Below, one piece after another: positions 1-6,301 of a stretch of 11,764 bases of DNA. The notes beneath the pieces were generated by a model. That model was given only the letters and a program-made list of their open reading frames with translations. It made no database searches and was not told where the DNA came from. Location of the stretch: contig WAMH01000025.1 of assembly GCA_015522395.1 (NCBI GenBank), positions 1 to 11,764 of the forward strand. The letters run 5' to 3'. The number at the start of each line of letters is the position of its first letter. Position 1 is the first letter of the stretch. Made by a program: the position numbers and the translations under genes. This DNA comes from Thermococcus sp. (GTDB lineage Archaea; Methanobacteriota_B; Thermococci; Thermococcales; Thermococcaceae).

Positions 1-62
1 AACCGATGATGAGTGTCATCCCTCCTGAGAGATGATGACATTATCCCCACCTGAGGTGGTTT
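1..62 (+). ncRNA. C/D box guide sRNA (2'-O-methylation guide)
   Basis: All four boxes are perfect matches in the right order and spacing. Box C ATGATGA is at 6-12, a 12-nt guide at 13-24, box D' CTGA at 25-28, a 3-nt spacer, box C' ATGATGA at 32-38, a second 12-nt guide at 39-50, and box D CTGA at 51-54. Two guides of exactly 12 nt are typical of archaeal C/D sRNAs, which bind L7Ae, Nop5 and fibrillarin and direct 2'-O-methylation. A short terminal stem is possible between AACC (1-4) and GGTT (58-61). By the D+5 rule, the D' guide would modify the fifth base (G) of target GAGGGAUGACAC, and the D guide the fifth base (G) of GUGGGGAUAAUG. I did not identify the targets. The 5' end may lie slightly before the window. 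The 3' end overlaps the ribosome binding site of the next gene. Confidence 0.92.
53..59 (+). promoter_or_regulatory. Ribosome binding site overlapping the sRNA D box
   Basis: GAGGTGG lies five or six bases before the ATG at 64 and matches the anti-Shine-Dalgarno end of archaeal 16S rRNA. Its first two bases are the last two of box D (51-54). Mature sRNA and translatable leader therefore share bases. Confidence 0.75.
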
Positions 63-63
63 A

Positions 64-531
64 ATGCTTGGGTTTCTGAGAAAGAAAAAGGAGCGCCACG
101 GGCCTTTCGTCTACCTGAGCGAGCCTACATTCCTCTACCATACAAAGACAGAGAAGGCGATCCTTGAGCTTATAGAGGAGAAATTCAACTCCAACAACGT
201 CCTCGTCCCTTCAGACTACGGCCTGAGGGACACGAGCGACAGGATAAAGGACGCGGAAATCTTCGTTGCCGTCGCGCCGCTCGGAAAGTTCACCTCGCTG
301 GTTGGAAGGGAGGTAAAGCTAGCCCAGGAGCTTGGAAAACCCGTGTACACCCTCCTAATAGCGCGCGATAAAGACAGCCTCGTCTACGTCTGGGTGGAGG
401 GTGTTCCGGAGGAGGTTGAATGGCTCTCACCGGAGGAAACGCAGGCCTTCAGCTTCAAGTTCGCCCACGACGAGTACATGGCCTACCTGAAGACGGGGCT
501 GTTCATCGGGAGTAGGAAGAGGGAGTGGTAA
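64..531 (+). CDS. Hypothetical protein, Rossmann-like (nucleoside deoxyribosyltransferase-like fold suspected)
   Basis: This is a 155-residue soluble protein with no signal peptide or membrane segment, starting at an ATG with a good GAGGTGG site. I do not recognise a named family. The N-terminus is strongly basic (RKKKERH, residues 6-12). Next come a beta strand (FVYLSEP, 15-21), a helix (about 28-40), a second strand (VLVPS, 46-50), DAEIFVAVAP at 63-72, then GREVKLAQELGKPV at 81-94. A strand ending in an 'Ala-Asp/Glu-hydrophobic' turn, followed by G-x-E in a helix and 'GKPV', resembles nucleoside 2-deoxyribosyltransferase, TIR and related folds. No complete catalytic signature can be assigned. 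The stop is one base before the start of the CoA-biosynthesis ligase, so the two are very probably cotranscribed. Function is unknown. Confidence 0.8.
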   Translation: MLGFLRKKKERHGPFVYLSEPTFLYHTKTEKAILELIEEKFNSNNVLVPSDYGLRDTSDRIKDAEIFVAVAPLGKFTSLVGREVKLAQELGKPVYTLLIARDKDSLVYVWVEGVPEEVEWLSPEETQAFSFKFAHDEYMAYLKTGLFIGSRKREW

Positions 532-532
532 C

Positions 533-1321
533 ATGGTGAAAATACCGAAGAGCCATCCGCGCTACTGGAGCCTGTACTACAGGGAGAAGATAATCGAGGG
601 CATGGCGAAGGGAATGACCGCCAAGGCCGGTCTTATAGCGCACGGCCGCGGGGAGGCCTTCGACTACATAATCGGCGAGAGGACGATAGAGCCTGCTGAG
701 AGGGCGATGAGGGCAGCGGTGGCGAAGCTCCTCTTAGCTGAATACCCGGTTATATCCGTTAACGGGAACGTTGCGGCGCTCGTCCCAAAAGAGACCATAG
801 AACTCGCGAAGGCCCTTGGAGCAAAGCTTGAGATAAACCTCTTCTACCGAACGGAGGAGCGCGTTAAAGCCATAGCAGAGGAGCTTAGGAGGTACGACCC
901 GGGGATAGAACTCCTGGGAATAAACCCAACCAGGAAGATTCCGGGTTTGGAGCACGAGCGCGGTAAGGTCGATGAGAACGGGATATGGAAGGCCGATGTC
1001 GTTATAGTTCCGCTTGAGGACGGTGACAGAACGGAGGCTTTAGTCGCGATGGGCAAGTTCGTGATAACGATAGACCTAAACCCACTCTCCCGCTCGGCGA
1101 GGATGGCGGACATAACGATAGTCGACAACATAGTCAGGGCCTACCCGAGGATGACCGAACTCGCGAGGGAGATGAAGGATTACAGCCGGGAGGAGTTGCT
1201 GAGGATACTCGAGGAGTACGACAACGGAAAGACGCTGAGTGACGTTTTAGTCCACATGAGGAACAGGCTAACCCGGCTCGCCGAAGAAGGTGTCTGGAGG
1301 AAGAAGGAGCTTGGAAGCTAA
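533..1321 (+). CDS. 4-phosphopantoate--beta-alanine ligase (archaeal phosphopantothenate synthetase)
   Basis: The 262-residue product matches the archaeal phosphopantothenate synthetase family (formerly DUF137). This cytosolic enzyme joins 4-phosphopantoate and beta-alanine with ATP. With pantoate kinase it replaces the bacterial PanC/PanK route to coenzyme A. Recognisable family segments are the N-terminal HPRYWSL motif (8-14), HGRGEAFDY (37-45), VNGNVAALVP (76-85), PLEDGDRTEAL (160-170) and the C-terminal LNPLSRSAR (182-190), which probably help form the nucleotide and substrate pockets. Length is normal for the family. The ATG is one base after the preceding stop, and a purine-rich GGGAGTGGT lies in the end of that gene, so expression is probably coupled. 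The last four bases overlap the end of the convergent regulator gene. Confidence 0.93.
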   Translation: MVKIPKSHPRYWSLYYREKIIEGMAKGMTAKAGLIAHGRGEAFDYIIGERTIEPAERAMRAAVAKLLLAEYPVISVNGNVAALVPKETIELAKALGAKLEINLFYRTEERVKAIAEELRRYDPGIELLGINPTRKIPGLEHERGKVDENGIWKADVVIVPLEDGDRTEALVAMGKFVITIDLNPLSRSARMADITIVDNIVRAYPRMTELAREMKDYSREELLRILEEYDNGKTLSDVLVHMRNRLTRLAEEGVWRKKELGS

Positions 1322-2049
1322 AACTCCCTCTCCGTCTTTTCCACAAGCTTTCTGAGGTTGGTTATGAGGTCGGACTCGCTTGGAAGCTTTGAGACGACAA
1401 GGGGGACCCTCTCGCGCTCGGCAAGCTTTACCGCAAGTTCATCGAGCTTCTTAACGCCGTGAAGAACAACGACCGCTGGCTTAAGCCCCTGAACACGCAC
1501 CGCTATCATCGGACTCCTGCCGGTGGTCACCTTCGTGAAGACCAGCGCCCTCTCAGTCGTCCAGCCGTAGAGCTTCAGAAACTCCTCACTGCTCATCTCG
1601 AGGATGGCCCTTATGCTGTCCACAACGGTGTAGCCGTAGATGCGCCTGTCTAGGAGGTGCATGTTGGCGACAACTTCGCCCTTGACGGCATCGACGAGGT
1701 CCTTTATCGTGACGGGAAGGGAGAACTCCCTGATGTCGAGGATGGCGCTCGTCGGAAGCTCCCCTTCAAGGGTCTTGCTGAAGGCTCGTATGACGTTTCC
1801 ACCGCGCTTCTCATCTATGTCTATCAAGGCCTCGACGAACTTCCTTATCGTAGAAGCGCCGGGACTCTTTCTCCGTCCGCCCTCGTAGTCGCTGATAACC
1901 GAGGAAGAAACACCAAGGTAGTCCGCAAGCTCGGTCTGGCTGATTCCAAATATCTCGCGCCATTTCCGCATGGTCTTGCCCGGGTCGGAGGAGAGGGTTA
2001 TTTCACCCGCTATCCTCTTCGCCAGGGCTTCTTTCTCCTTCTCAAGCAT
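1318..2049 (-). CDS. XRE/Cro-type HTH transcriptional regulator with DRTGG-like C-terminal domain
   Basis: This 243-residue protein carries a Cro/C1-type helix-turn-helix at about 26-80. The core GISQTELADYLGVSSSVISDYE at 35-56 includes the usual Q-x-x-LA...LGV...S-x-Y-E pattern. Residues about 105-225 form a separate alpha/beta domain. The pieces KGEVVANMHLLDRRIYGY (123-140), ALVFT (168-172), PAVVVLHG (191-198) and VPLVVS (215-220) recall DRTGG/HPr-kinase N-terminal-like domains, which often sense small molecules. That resemblance is inferred by eye. The gene diverges from dphB with about 100 bp between starts. There is no clear ribosome binding site, but a TATA-like box lies about 25 bp before the ATG, so a leaderless mRNA is likely. 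Its 3' end overlaps the CoA ligase gene by four bases. The regulon is unknown. Confidence 0.85.
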   Translation of the reverse strand: MLEKEKEALAKRIAGEITLSSDPGKTMRKWREIFGISQTELADYLGVSSSVISDYEGGRRKSPGASTIRKFVEALIDIDEKRGGNVIRAFSKTLEGELPTSAILDIREFSLPVTIKDLVDAVKGEVVANMHLLDRRIYGYTVVDSIRAILEMSSEEFLKLYGWTTERALVFTKVTTGRSPMIAVRVQGLKPAVVVLHGVKKLDELAVKLAERERVPLVVSKLPSESDLITNLRKLVEKTEREF

Positions 2050-2069
2050 GTTGGGGGATATTCGTCAAT

Positions 2070-2083
2070 CATTATAAGCTTTT
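2070..2083 (-). promoter_or_regulatory. TATA/BRE promoter of the HTH regulator
   Basis: Read on the minus strand this is CGAAAAGCTTATAAT: a purine-rich BRE followed by a TATA box, centred about 25 nt before the ATG at 2049. With no GGTG-type site near the start, this placement suggests transcription begins at or next to the start codon. Confidence 0.55.
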
Positions 2084-2107
2084 CGGCAATTGCCTAATGG
2101 CAACCTC

Positions 2108-2120
2108 AAGCTTAAAAATG
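2108..2120 (+). promoter_or_regulatory. TATA-like promoter of dphB
   Basis: AAGCTTAAAAATG is an A/T-rich TATA-like element about 30 bp before the ATG at 2149. It would start transcription near 2138-2142 and give a very short leader. A GGTGA ribosome binding site at 2139-2143 follows it. Confidence 0.5.
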
Positions 2121-2148
2121 TCCATACGTACTCCCTCCGGTGAAAGAA

Positions 2149-2943
2149 ATGGCGGTTTACTTCATCGGACTCGGTCTCTACGATGAGAGGGATATAACGC
2201 TCAAGGGACTTGAGATCGCTAAAAAGTGTGACGTGGTCTTTGCCGAGTTCTACACTTCCCTGCTGGCGGGAACGACTATAGAAAAGATCGAGGAGCTTAT
2301 AGGTAAACCGATACGGAGGCTGAACAGGGAGGACGTCGAGCTGAACTTCGAGAATACCGTCCTGAGCGAGGCTAAAAACAAAGACGTGGCTTTCCTCACC
2401 GCTGGAGATCCGATGGTCGCAACAACTCACTCGGACCTGCGCATAAGGGCTAAGAAGGCTGGAATCGGGAGCTACGTCATCCACGCACCGAGTATCTACT
2501 CGGCAATAGCGATAACCGGACTTCACATCTACAAGTTCGGCAAGAGCGCGACCGTTGCTTACCCCGAAAGGAACTGGTTTCCCACGAGCCACTACGACGT
2601 GATACGGGAGAACAGGGAAAGGGGCCTGCACACGATGCTCTTCCTCGACATAAAAGCCGACCAGAACCGCTACATGACGGCCAACGAGGCGATGGAGATA
2701 CTCCTTCAGGTTGAGGAAATGAAGGGACAGAACGTTTTCACGCCGGACACGCTCGTCGTTGTCCTCGCAAGGGCCGGCTCCCTGAACCCGACGCTCAGGG
2801 CGGGCTACGTTGGGGACATGATAAAAGAGGATTTTGGAAAACAGCCCCACGTAATGGTGGTTCCCGGAAAACTGCACATAGTTGAGGCTGAGTACCTGGT
2901 CGAGTTCGCCGGTGCGCCGGAGGAGATACTGGAGGAAACCTAG
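2149..2943 (+). CDS. dphB: Diphthine synthase (diphthamide biosynthesis methyltransferase)
   Basis: DphB uses S-adenosylmethionine to trimethylate the 3-amino-3-carboxypropyl-histidine of elongation factor 2, the second step of diphthamide synthesis in archaea. The 264-residue protein belongs to the tetrapyrrole-methylase superfamily. It shows FIGLGLYDERDIT near residues 5-17, TAGDPMVATTH at 84-94 (SAM-binding loop) and HAPSIYSA at 112-119. It closely follows the Pyrococcus enzyme as I remember it. I chose the ATG at 2149 over the GTG at 2140. GGTGA at 2139-2143 is then a ribosome binding site at correct distance, and the protein begins MAVYFIGLG like its relatives; the GTG lies inside that site. 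It is divergent from the HTH regulator and followed by tRNA-Val. Confidence 0.95.
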   Translation: MAVYFIGLGLYDERDITLKGLEIAKKCDVVFAEFYTSLLAGTTIEKIEELIGKPIRRLNREDVELNFENTVLSEAKNKDVAFLTAGDPMVATTHSDLRIRAKKAGIGSYVIHAPSIYSAIAITGLHIYKFGKSATVAYPERNWFPTSHYDVIRENRERGLHTMLFLDIKADQNRYMTANEAMEILLQVEEMKGQNVFTPDTLVVVLARAGSLNPTLRAGYVGDMIKEDFGKQPHVMVVPGKLHIVEAEYLVEFAGAPEEILEET

Positions 2944-2949
2944 CGGGCG

Positions 2950-2963
2950 AAAGCTTTATATTT
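2950..2963 (+). promoter_or_regulatory. TATA/BRE promoter of tRNA-Val
   Basis: AAAGCTTTATATTTT is a strong archaeal TATA box with a purine-rich BRE (GCGAAA) just before it. It lies about 30 bp upstream of the tRNA 5' end, so the tRNA has its own promoter just after the dphB stop. Confidence 0.7.
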
Positions 2964-2989
2964 TCCTTTTGGGGGCATTATGTCGGGAT

Positions 2990-3067
2990 GGGCCCGTGGT
3001 CTAGACTGGTTATGACGCCGCCCTCACACGGCGGAGGTCCGGGGTTCAAGTCCCCGCGGGCCCACCA
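2990..3067 (+). tRNA. tRNA-Val (anticodon CAC)
   Basis: The cloverleaf folds by eye. The acceptor stem is GGGCCCG (2990-2996) with CGGGCCC (3057-3063). The D arm is at about 2999-3016. The anticodon stem is CCGCC (3018-3022) with GGCGG (3030-3034), and the seven-base loop CTCACAC reads anticodon CAC at 3025-3027. The T stem is CGGGG (3040-3044) with CCCCG (3052-3056), with loop TTCAAGT. The discriminator A is at 3064 and CCA is encoded at 3065-3067. There is no intron. It reads the valine codon GUG. A T-rich stretch (CTTTTCT, 3071-3077) just downstream may end transcription. Confidence 0.96.
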
Positions 3068-3466
3068 ACCCTTTTCTGACGTAAAACGCTGATGGAAAAC
3101 TTGTGTGCTGATCTCGGGGGGTTTTACCCGTCAATGTTTGAAAGGCCAGTTTTGGAATTAAACCCTTGAGTTATAAAAAGAGTGCACGCTTGGTGTTCGG
3201 GCCTCACTAGAAAAGGCACTCTCTTTGATGGAACTTCACTTGATGAACAAACTTTACTCCGCAAAGTTCCATCAAATCTTGTAGCTCTTTTCATTAAATA
3301 CAGGTTCTTGAAAAGTCTCAACTTGAAATCAACCGTTTGAGCGAGAACTCATTTGAATATCACCGTGAGAGGGGCTAACTCTGAAAAGAGGTCCTTACGA
3401 CCTAACGAAAAATTCTTGGGGGCGCATAAACTTTCGATCAAGGAATAACAGGTGTTCCTCCAGCGT
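3068..3466. other. Gene-poor intergenic stretch, possibly degenerate repeated or coding DNA
   Basis: About 400 bases lie between tRNA-Val and the end of the minus-strand operon with no convincing gene. I see a short inverted repeat GTAAAAC (3081-3087)/GTTTTAC (3121-3127), a TATA-like GTTATAAAAAG near 3170-3180, a perfect 13-bp inverted repeat (listed separately), and a small hairpin AGGTC (3389-3393)/GACCT (3399-3403). On the plus strand an open frame of about 53 codons runs from a GTG at 3182 to TGA at about 3342. It contains TLLRKVPSNLVALFIKYRFL, which looks protein-like, but it has no ribosome binding site. The stretch is more A/T-rich than its neighbours. It may be the remains of a repeated element; I cannot test that here. 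Confidence 0.45.
3224..3276. repeat. Perfect 13-bp inverted repeat
   Basis: TTTGATGGAACTT at 3224-3236 is the exact reverse complement of AAGTTCCATCAAA at 3264-3276, with 27 bases between. It could form a hairpin in RNA or mark the end of a mobile or repeated element. No T-run follows it on either strand, so it is not an obvious terminator. Confidence 0.75.
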
Positions 3467-3793
3467 TTAGCGTCCCATCTTCATGTCCGCCCGCACGTCT
3501 TCGTCCATAAGAACGATGAGCACGAGGGCCGAGAGGAGGGCAAGAATAATCGCTGGAATTGAAAGGCCGACATGACCCAGAGAAGGCCGAAGAGCATATC
3601 CAAAAGGACAAAGTACGGCGAGAGATCCACGACGGTTTCGTTTCCCTTCCATAGGTTCAGGGCAAGCAGGAGGTGAATCGTTCCGATAAACCCGGTACCC
3701 TAAAAGTCCTGAAGAGCCACTGAGAAACCCTATTCCGTAGAAAAAGACCGAGAGGAGTAAGAAAAAGGAAACCACCAAGGGTTTAGACCGCAT
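3467..3793 (-). pseudogene. Small membrane protein gene with two compensating frameshifts
   Basis: The unshifted frame is open for 108 codons but changes character in the middle. Residues up to about 33 (PLVVSFFLLLSVFFYGIGFL) are a membrane helix, and the last about 35 (GLSIPAIILALLSALVLIVL, then an acidic/basic tail) are another. The roughly 43 codons between are Arg/Pro-rich and unlike membrane protein. The next frame over the same bases reads GFIGTIHLLLALNLW, GNETVVDLSPYFVLLDMLFG and LLWVMSAF, which are two further membrane helices. One extra base at about 3698-3700 (GGG on the minus strand) and one missing base at about 3560-3575 would restore a four-helix protein. The ATG at 3793 overlaps the transporter stop by 11 bases, so translation is coupled. 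The family is not recognised. It is either a decayed gene or carries sequence errors. Confidence 0.75.
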
Positions 3794-4988
3794 TCCCAAG
3801 TTCCTCCACGGGGAGCTTCATCCTCGCCGAGATCAGCAGGAGGAGTATTCCGAGAAGGGCCATGGTCAGGAAGATTATCATCCCTGTCGTGACCCCATGG
3901 ACGAGTATGAACATAACGTTCGGGGCCACCGCGTTTGCGGAGTTTGAGATGAGTCCAAGGGCGAAGCTGGCCTCCGGGAATATCTCCTTGGGATAAGCTG
4001 CCGGTGCGGTGGTCCAGAAAGCTGGTCCCGTTCCCTGAACGATGCCGGTTATCGCCAGACCGAGCATCGCTAAAGTGTAGTCGTTGGCCAGGATGCTCTT
4101 CCAGACGACGAAGAGGCCGATGAAGGTCACTACATAGGAGAGAGTCATGACGCTGACGATTGACTTGAAGAGACCGCGATTGCTGGTGTTTTTAACGGAG
4201 AGGCGGTAGCCGAGGTAGCCCATGATTATCGACCACAGACCCATCGAGACCTCGAGCGTCATGACGAGGTTGGCAACCTGCGAGCCCGAGAACTGAACGT
4301 TGTGGAGGGTAAACGAGCCGAGGGTGAATATGATCCATAGCGCCGGGAAGAACGTGAAGCCGAAGACCCACGTGAAGGGCATCTTCCAGACGCTGACCCC
4401 CTTGGCGGTCTGTCTCTCCTTGGGGATCTCAAAGTCCTCGACGAGGAACCACCAGATGGCGAGCATCAGGTACATGACGACCGCGGAGATGAGGAACGCG
4501 ACCTCAACGGCTTTCCAGCCCGCGTAAGCGCTTGAAGCCCACTTTGCGAGGCTTATACCGTAGATCCCGCCCCAGAAGATTCCGGAGAGGATTATGCCCT
4601 TGGCGAAGGGTCTCTCCGCCAGGAAGAGCCTTCCAACCTGGTTGCTGAAGACGGCTATGAGCGCAACTATGAAACCTTGGAAGAAGCGGAGAAAGACAAC
4701 GGCCCACCAGCTCCCCACGAAGGGGATTATGAACTGCGGTATCGCCGCGAAGCTCATTATCAGGGCGACGCTCCTTTTGAACGAACCCTTGAAGAGACTC
4801 GTGCCTCCAAGGAGAAAGGCAACGAAGAGACCGACGACGAAGGCCGTCTGCTGGTAGCTCATCGCGGCCTCGGTTATACCGTAGTGCGCTATGACGGCGT
4901 CCTTGAACTTCTCAAGCATGTGCATCGTTCCAAAGCCCGAAGCTAGGAGTATAGTGTTCACAAACACGGCGGTCCATTTCCTGTCCAT
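3783..4988 (-). CDS. Major facilitator superfamily (MFS) transporter
   Basis: This is an integral membrane protein of 401 residues with about 12 hydrophobic helices in two halves, split by a charged central loop (FEIPKERQTAKG). That length and layout fit MFS secondary transporters, which move small solutes using an ion gradient. The usual loop 2-3 motif is poorly kept (GGTSLFKGSFKRS), so it is a divergent member, and the substrate cannot be read from sequence. I prefer the ATG at 4988 over the one at 4994. A strong GGGAGGG (4995-5001) is about seven bases before the former but only touches the latter. It lies 48 bp downstream of the aminotransferase on the same strand and overlaps the following small membrane gene by 11 bases. 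The three probably form an operon, hinting at an amino acid or 2-oxo acid cargo (inference). Confidence 0.87.
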   Translation of the reverse strand: MDRKWTAVFVNTILLASGFGTMHMLEKFKDAVIAHYGITEAAMSYQQTAFVVGLFVAFLLGGTSLFKGSFKRSVALIMSFAAIPQFIIPFVGSWWAVVFLRFFQGFIVALIAVFSNQVGRLFLAERPFAKGIILSGIFWGGIYGISLAKWASSAYAGWKAVEVAFLISAVVMYLMLAIWWFLVEDFEIPKERQTAKGVSVWKMPFTWVFGFTFFPALWIIFTLGSFTLHNVQFSGSQVANLVMTLEVSMGLWSIIMGYLGYRLSVKNTSNRGLFKSIVSVMTLSYVVTFIGLFVVWKSILANDYTLAMLGLAITGIVQGTGPAFWTTAPAAYPKEIFPEASFALGLISNSANAVAPNVMFILVHGVTTGMIIFLTMALLGILLLLISARMKLPVEELGNAV

Positions 4989-5036
4989 TCCCATCCCTCC
5001 CGGGTTCTCATCCGTCGAGTATTGAAGGGGTGAAAA

Positions 5037-6215
5037 TCAAAGCTTTGAAAGGGCCTCGTGCATCCTGTTCATGGCCTCGAGGAGCTGCTCCTTGCGCGTG
5101 GCGTAGCTTATCCTTATCCAGCCCTCGCCGGCCTTTCCGAAGGCCGTTCCTGGAATAACGACCACTCCCGCGTTCTCGAGGAGCCAGTCCGCGAAGTCCT
5201 CGCTCGTCATGTCAAGCTCGGGGTCTATCTTGGCCCAGACGTAGAAGGCACCCTTGGGCCTGAAGGGTGTTATGTAGGGCATCCTGTTGAGCTCGTGGAG
5301 GACGAGCCTTCTCCTCTCGGCATAGGTTCTGCGCATTTCTTCGAGGGCCTCCCAGCTGCGCTTGTCGCGGAGGGCGGTTATCCCGGCGATCTGGATGAAG
5401 GAGGTAACGTTCCCGATGACGTAGGCGTGAAGCTTTATCATGTCTTTGATGACCTGACTTGGGGCTATGGTGAAGCCCAGCCTCCAGCCGGTCATGGCAA
5501 ATGTCTTGGAGAAGCTGTTGGCGAGAATCGTGTTGTCGGGGGCGTACTTTATCATGGGATAGTGCTTTGCTCCCTCATAGAGGAAGTGCTCGTAGGGCTC
5601 ATCACTGAGGATGTAGAGATTGTAATCCTCCGCTATCTCTGCAATCGCCTTGACGGTCTTCTTTTTGAGAACCGCGCCCGTTGGATTGTTCGGATAGTTG
5701 ATGACAAGCATCCTCGTTCTTTTCGTTATGGCCTCAACGAGCTCGTCCGGGTCGATTTGAAACTCGTTCTCCTCGCGGAGGGGTATCCTAACTATCCCGG
5801 ACTCGGCTATCTTGGCATCCTCAACGTAGCAGACGAACGCTGGATCCGGGATGATCACGTCGTCGTCCTCTTCTAGAAGGGTCTGAAAGGCGAGATAAGT
5901 GGCCTCATATGCACCTGCGGTGACTATGATGTTGTCCTGGGAAACGTCGACCTTGTAGTGGGTCTTGTAGTACTCGGCAATGGCCTCACGGAACTCGGGG
6001 ATGCCCGCGTTGGGAGTATAGTGAGTATATCCTTCATCGAGCGCCCTTTTCGCGGCTTCCTTTATTACCTCGGGGGTGTCAAAGTCCGGCTCTCCTATTC
6101 CGAGTGAGATAACGTCCTCCATCCCCTTGGCCTTTTCGAAGAGTTCTCTGATTTTGGAGCGTTGCAGGAGGTTTATCCTCCCGGCGAGGAAATATTTGCG
6201 TTTTTTGTACCTCAT
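5037..6215 (-). CDS. PLP-dependent class I/II aminotransferase (aspartate/aromatic type)
   Basis: The 392-residue product is a fold-type I aminotransferase that moves amino groups between an amino acid and a 2-oxo acid using pyridoxal phosphate. Visible signatures are GIGEPDFDTP (39-48), NYPNNPTG (173-180, PLP-ring Asn177), DEPYEHF (205-211, Asp205 and Tyr208), SFSKTFAMTGWRLGF (234-248, Schiff-base Lys237) and IRISYA (367-372, carboxylate-binding Arg368). Length is normal. It resembles the Thermococcales aromatic and aspartate aminotransferases; which substrate it prefers is not decidable by eye. The ATG at 6215 has GAGGTGAT six bases upstream and a TATA box (6253-6264) further back, so it heads its transcript. 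The transporter and small membrane gene follow on the same strand. Confidence 0.93.
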   Translation of the reverse strand: MRYKKRKYFLAGRINLLQRSKIRELFEKAKGMEDVISLGIGEPDFDTPEVIKEAAKRALDEGYTHYTPNAGIPEFREAIAEYYKTHYKVDVSQDNIIVTAGAYEATYLAFQTLLEEDDDVIIPDPAFVCYVEDAKIAESGIVRIPLREENEFQIDPDELVEAITKRTRMLVINYPNNPTGAVLKKKTVKAIAEIAEDYNLYILSDEPYEHFLYEGAKHYPMIKYAPDNTILANSFSKTFAMTGWRLGFTIAPSQVIKDMIKLHAYVIGNVTSFIQIAGITALRDKRSWEALEEMRRTYAERRRLVLHELNRMPYITPFRPKGAFYVWAKIDPELDMTSEDFADWLLENAGVVVIPGTAFGKAGEGWIRISYATRKEQLLEAMNRMHEALSKL

Positions 6216-6252
6216 GAAAGCATCACCTCAACCAGTGCGGGAGTTAAGGGGG

Positions 6253-6264
6253 AATTTTATAAAT
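6253..6264 (-). promoter_or_regulatory. TATA promoter of the aminotransferase operon
   Basis: On the minus strand this reads GATTTATAAAATTC, a strong archaeal TATA box. It would start transcription near 6230, about 15 nt before the ATG and just ahead of the GAGGTGAT ribosome binding site. Confidence 0.7.
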
Positions 6265-6301
6265 CTATCCACCAAAAAGGGCAGAAACGGTGGGGATGTT
6301 C

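Noticed and set aside
1..19. A divergent minus-strand gene starting at the ATG complement of 17-19, behind GGAGGG
   Set aside because: The GGAGGG touches the ATG with no spacing, only six codons are visible, and the same bases are fully explained by the C/D box guide RNA.
14..40. TGTCATC/GATGACA inverted repeat as a terminator or operator
   Set aside because: It arises because the D' guide happens to complement part of box C'. The box spacing is the better explanation, and no T-run follows.
2140..2148. GTG at 2140 as the dphB start
   Set aside because: The GTG is part of the GGTGA ribosome binding site serving ATG 2149, and family members begin right at that ATG.
2065..2877. A 270-codon minus-strand open frame antisense to dphB
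   Set aside because: It lies opposite a confidently identified enzyme, has no family features, and is His/Arg/Val-rich as expected of a shadow frame in GC-rich DNA.
3124..3321. A 65-codon minus-strand open frame in the gene-poor stretch
   Set aside because: It starts at TTG with no ribosome binding site, no recognisable domain, and overlaps the inverted repeat.
3467..3793. Programmed ribosomal frameshifting in the small membrane gene
   Set aside because: Two opposite shifts would be needed in about 130 bases and no slippery heptamer with a following structure is evident. Indels or base errors are simpler.
5058..5876. A 272-codon plus-strand open frame inside the aminotransferase
   Set aside because: It is antisense to a gene with all PLP-enzyme motifs. 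Its composition is that of a reverse-complement shadow.
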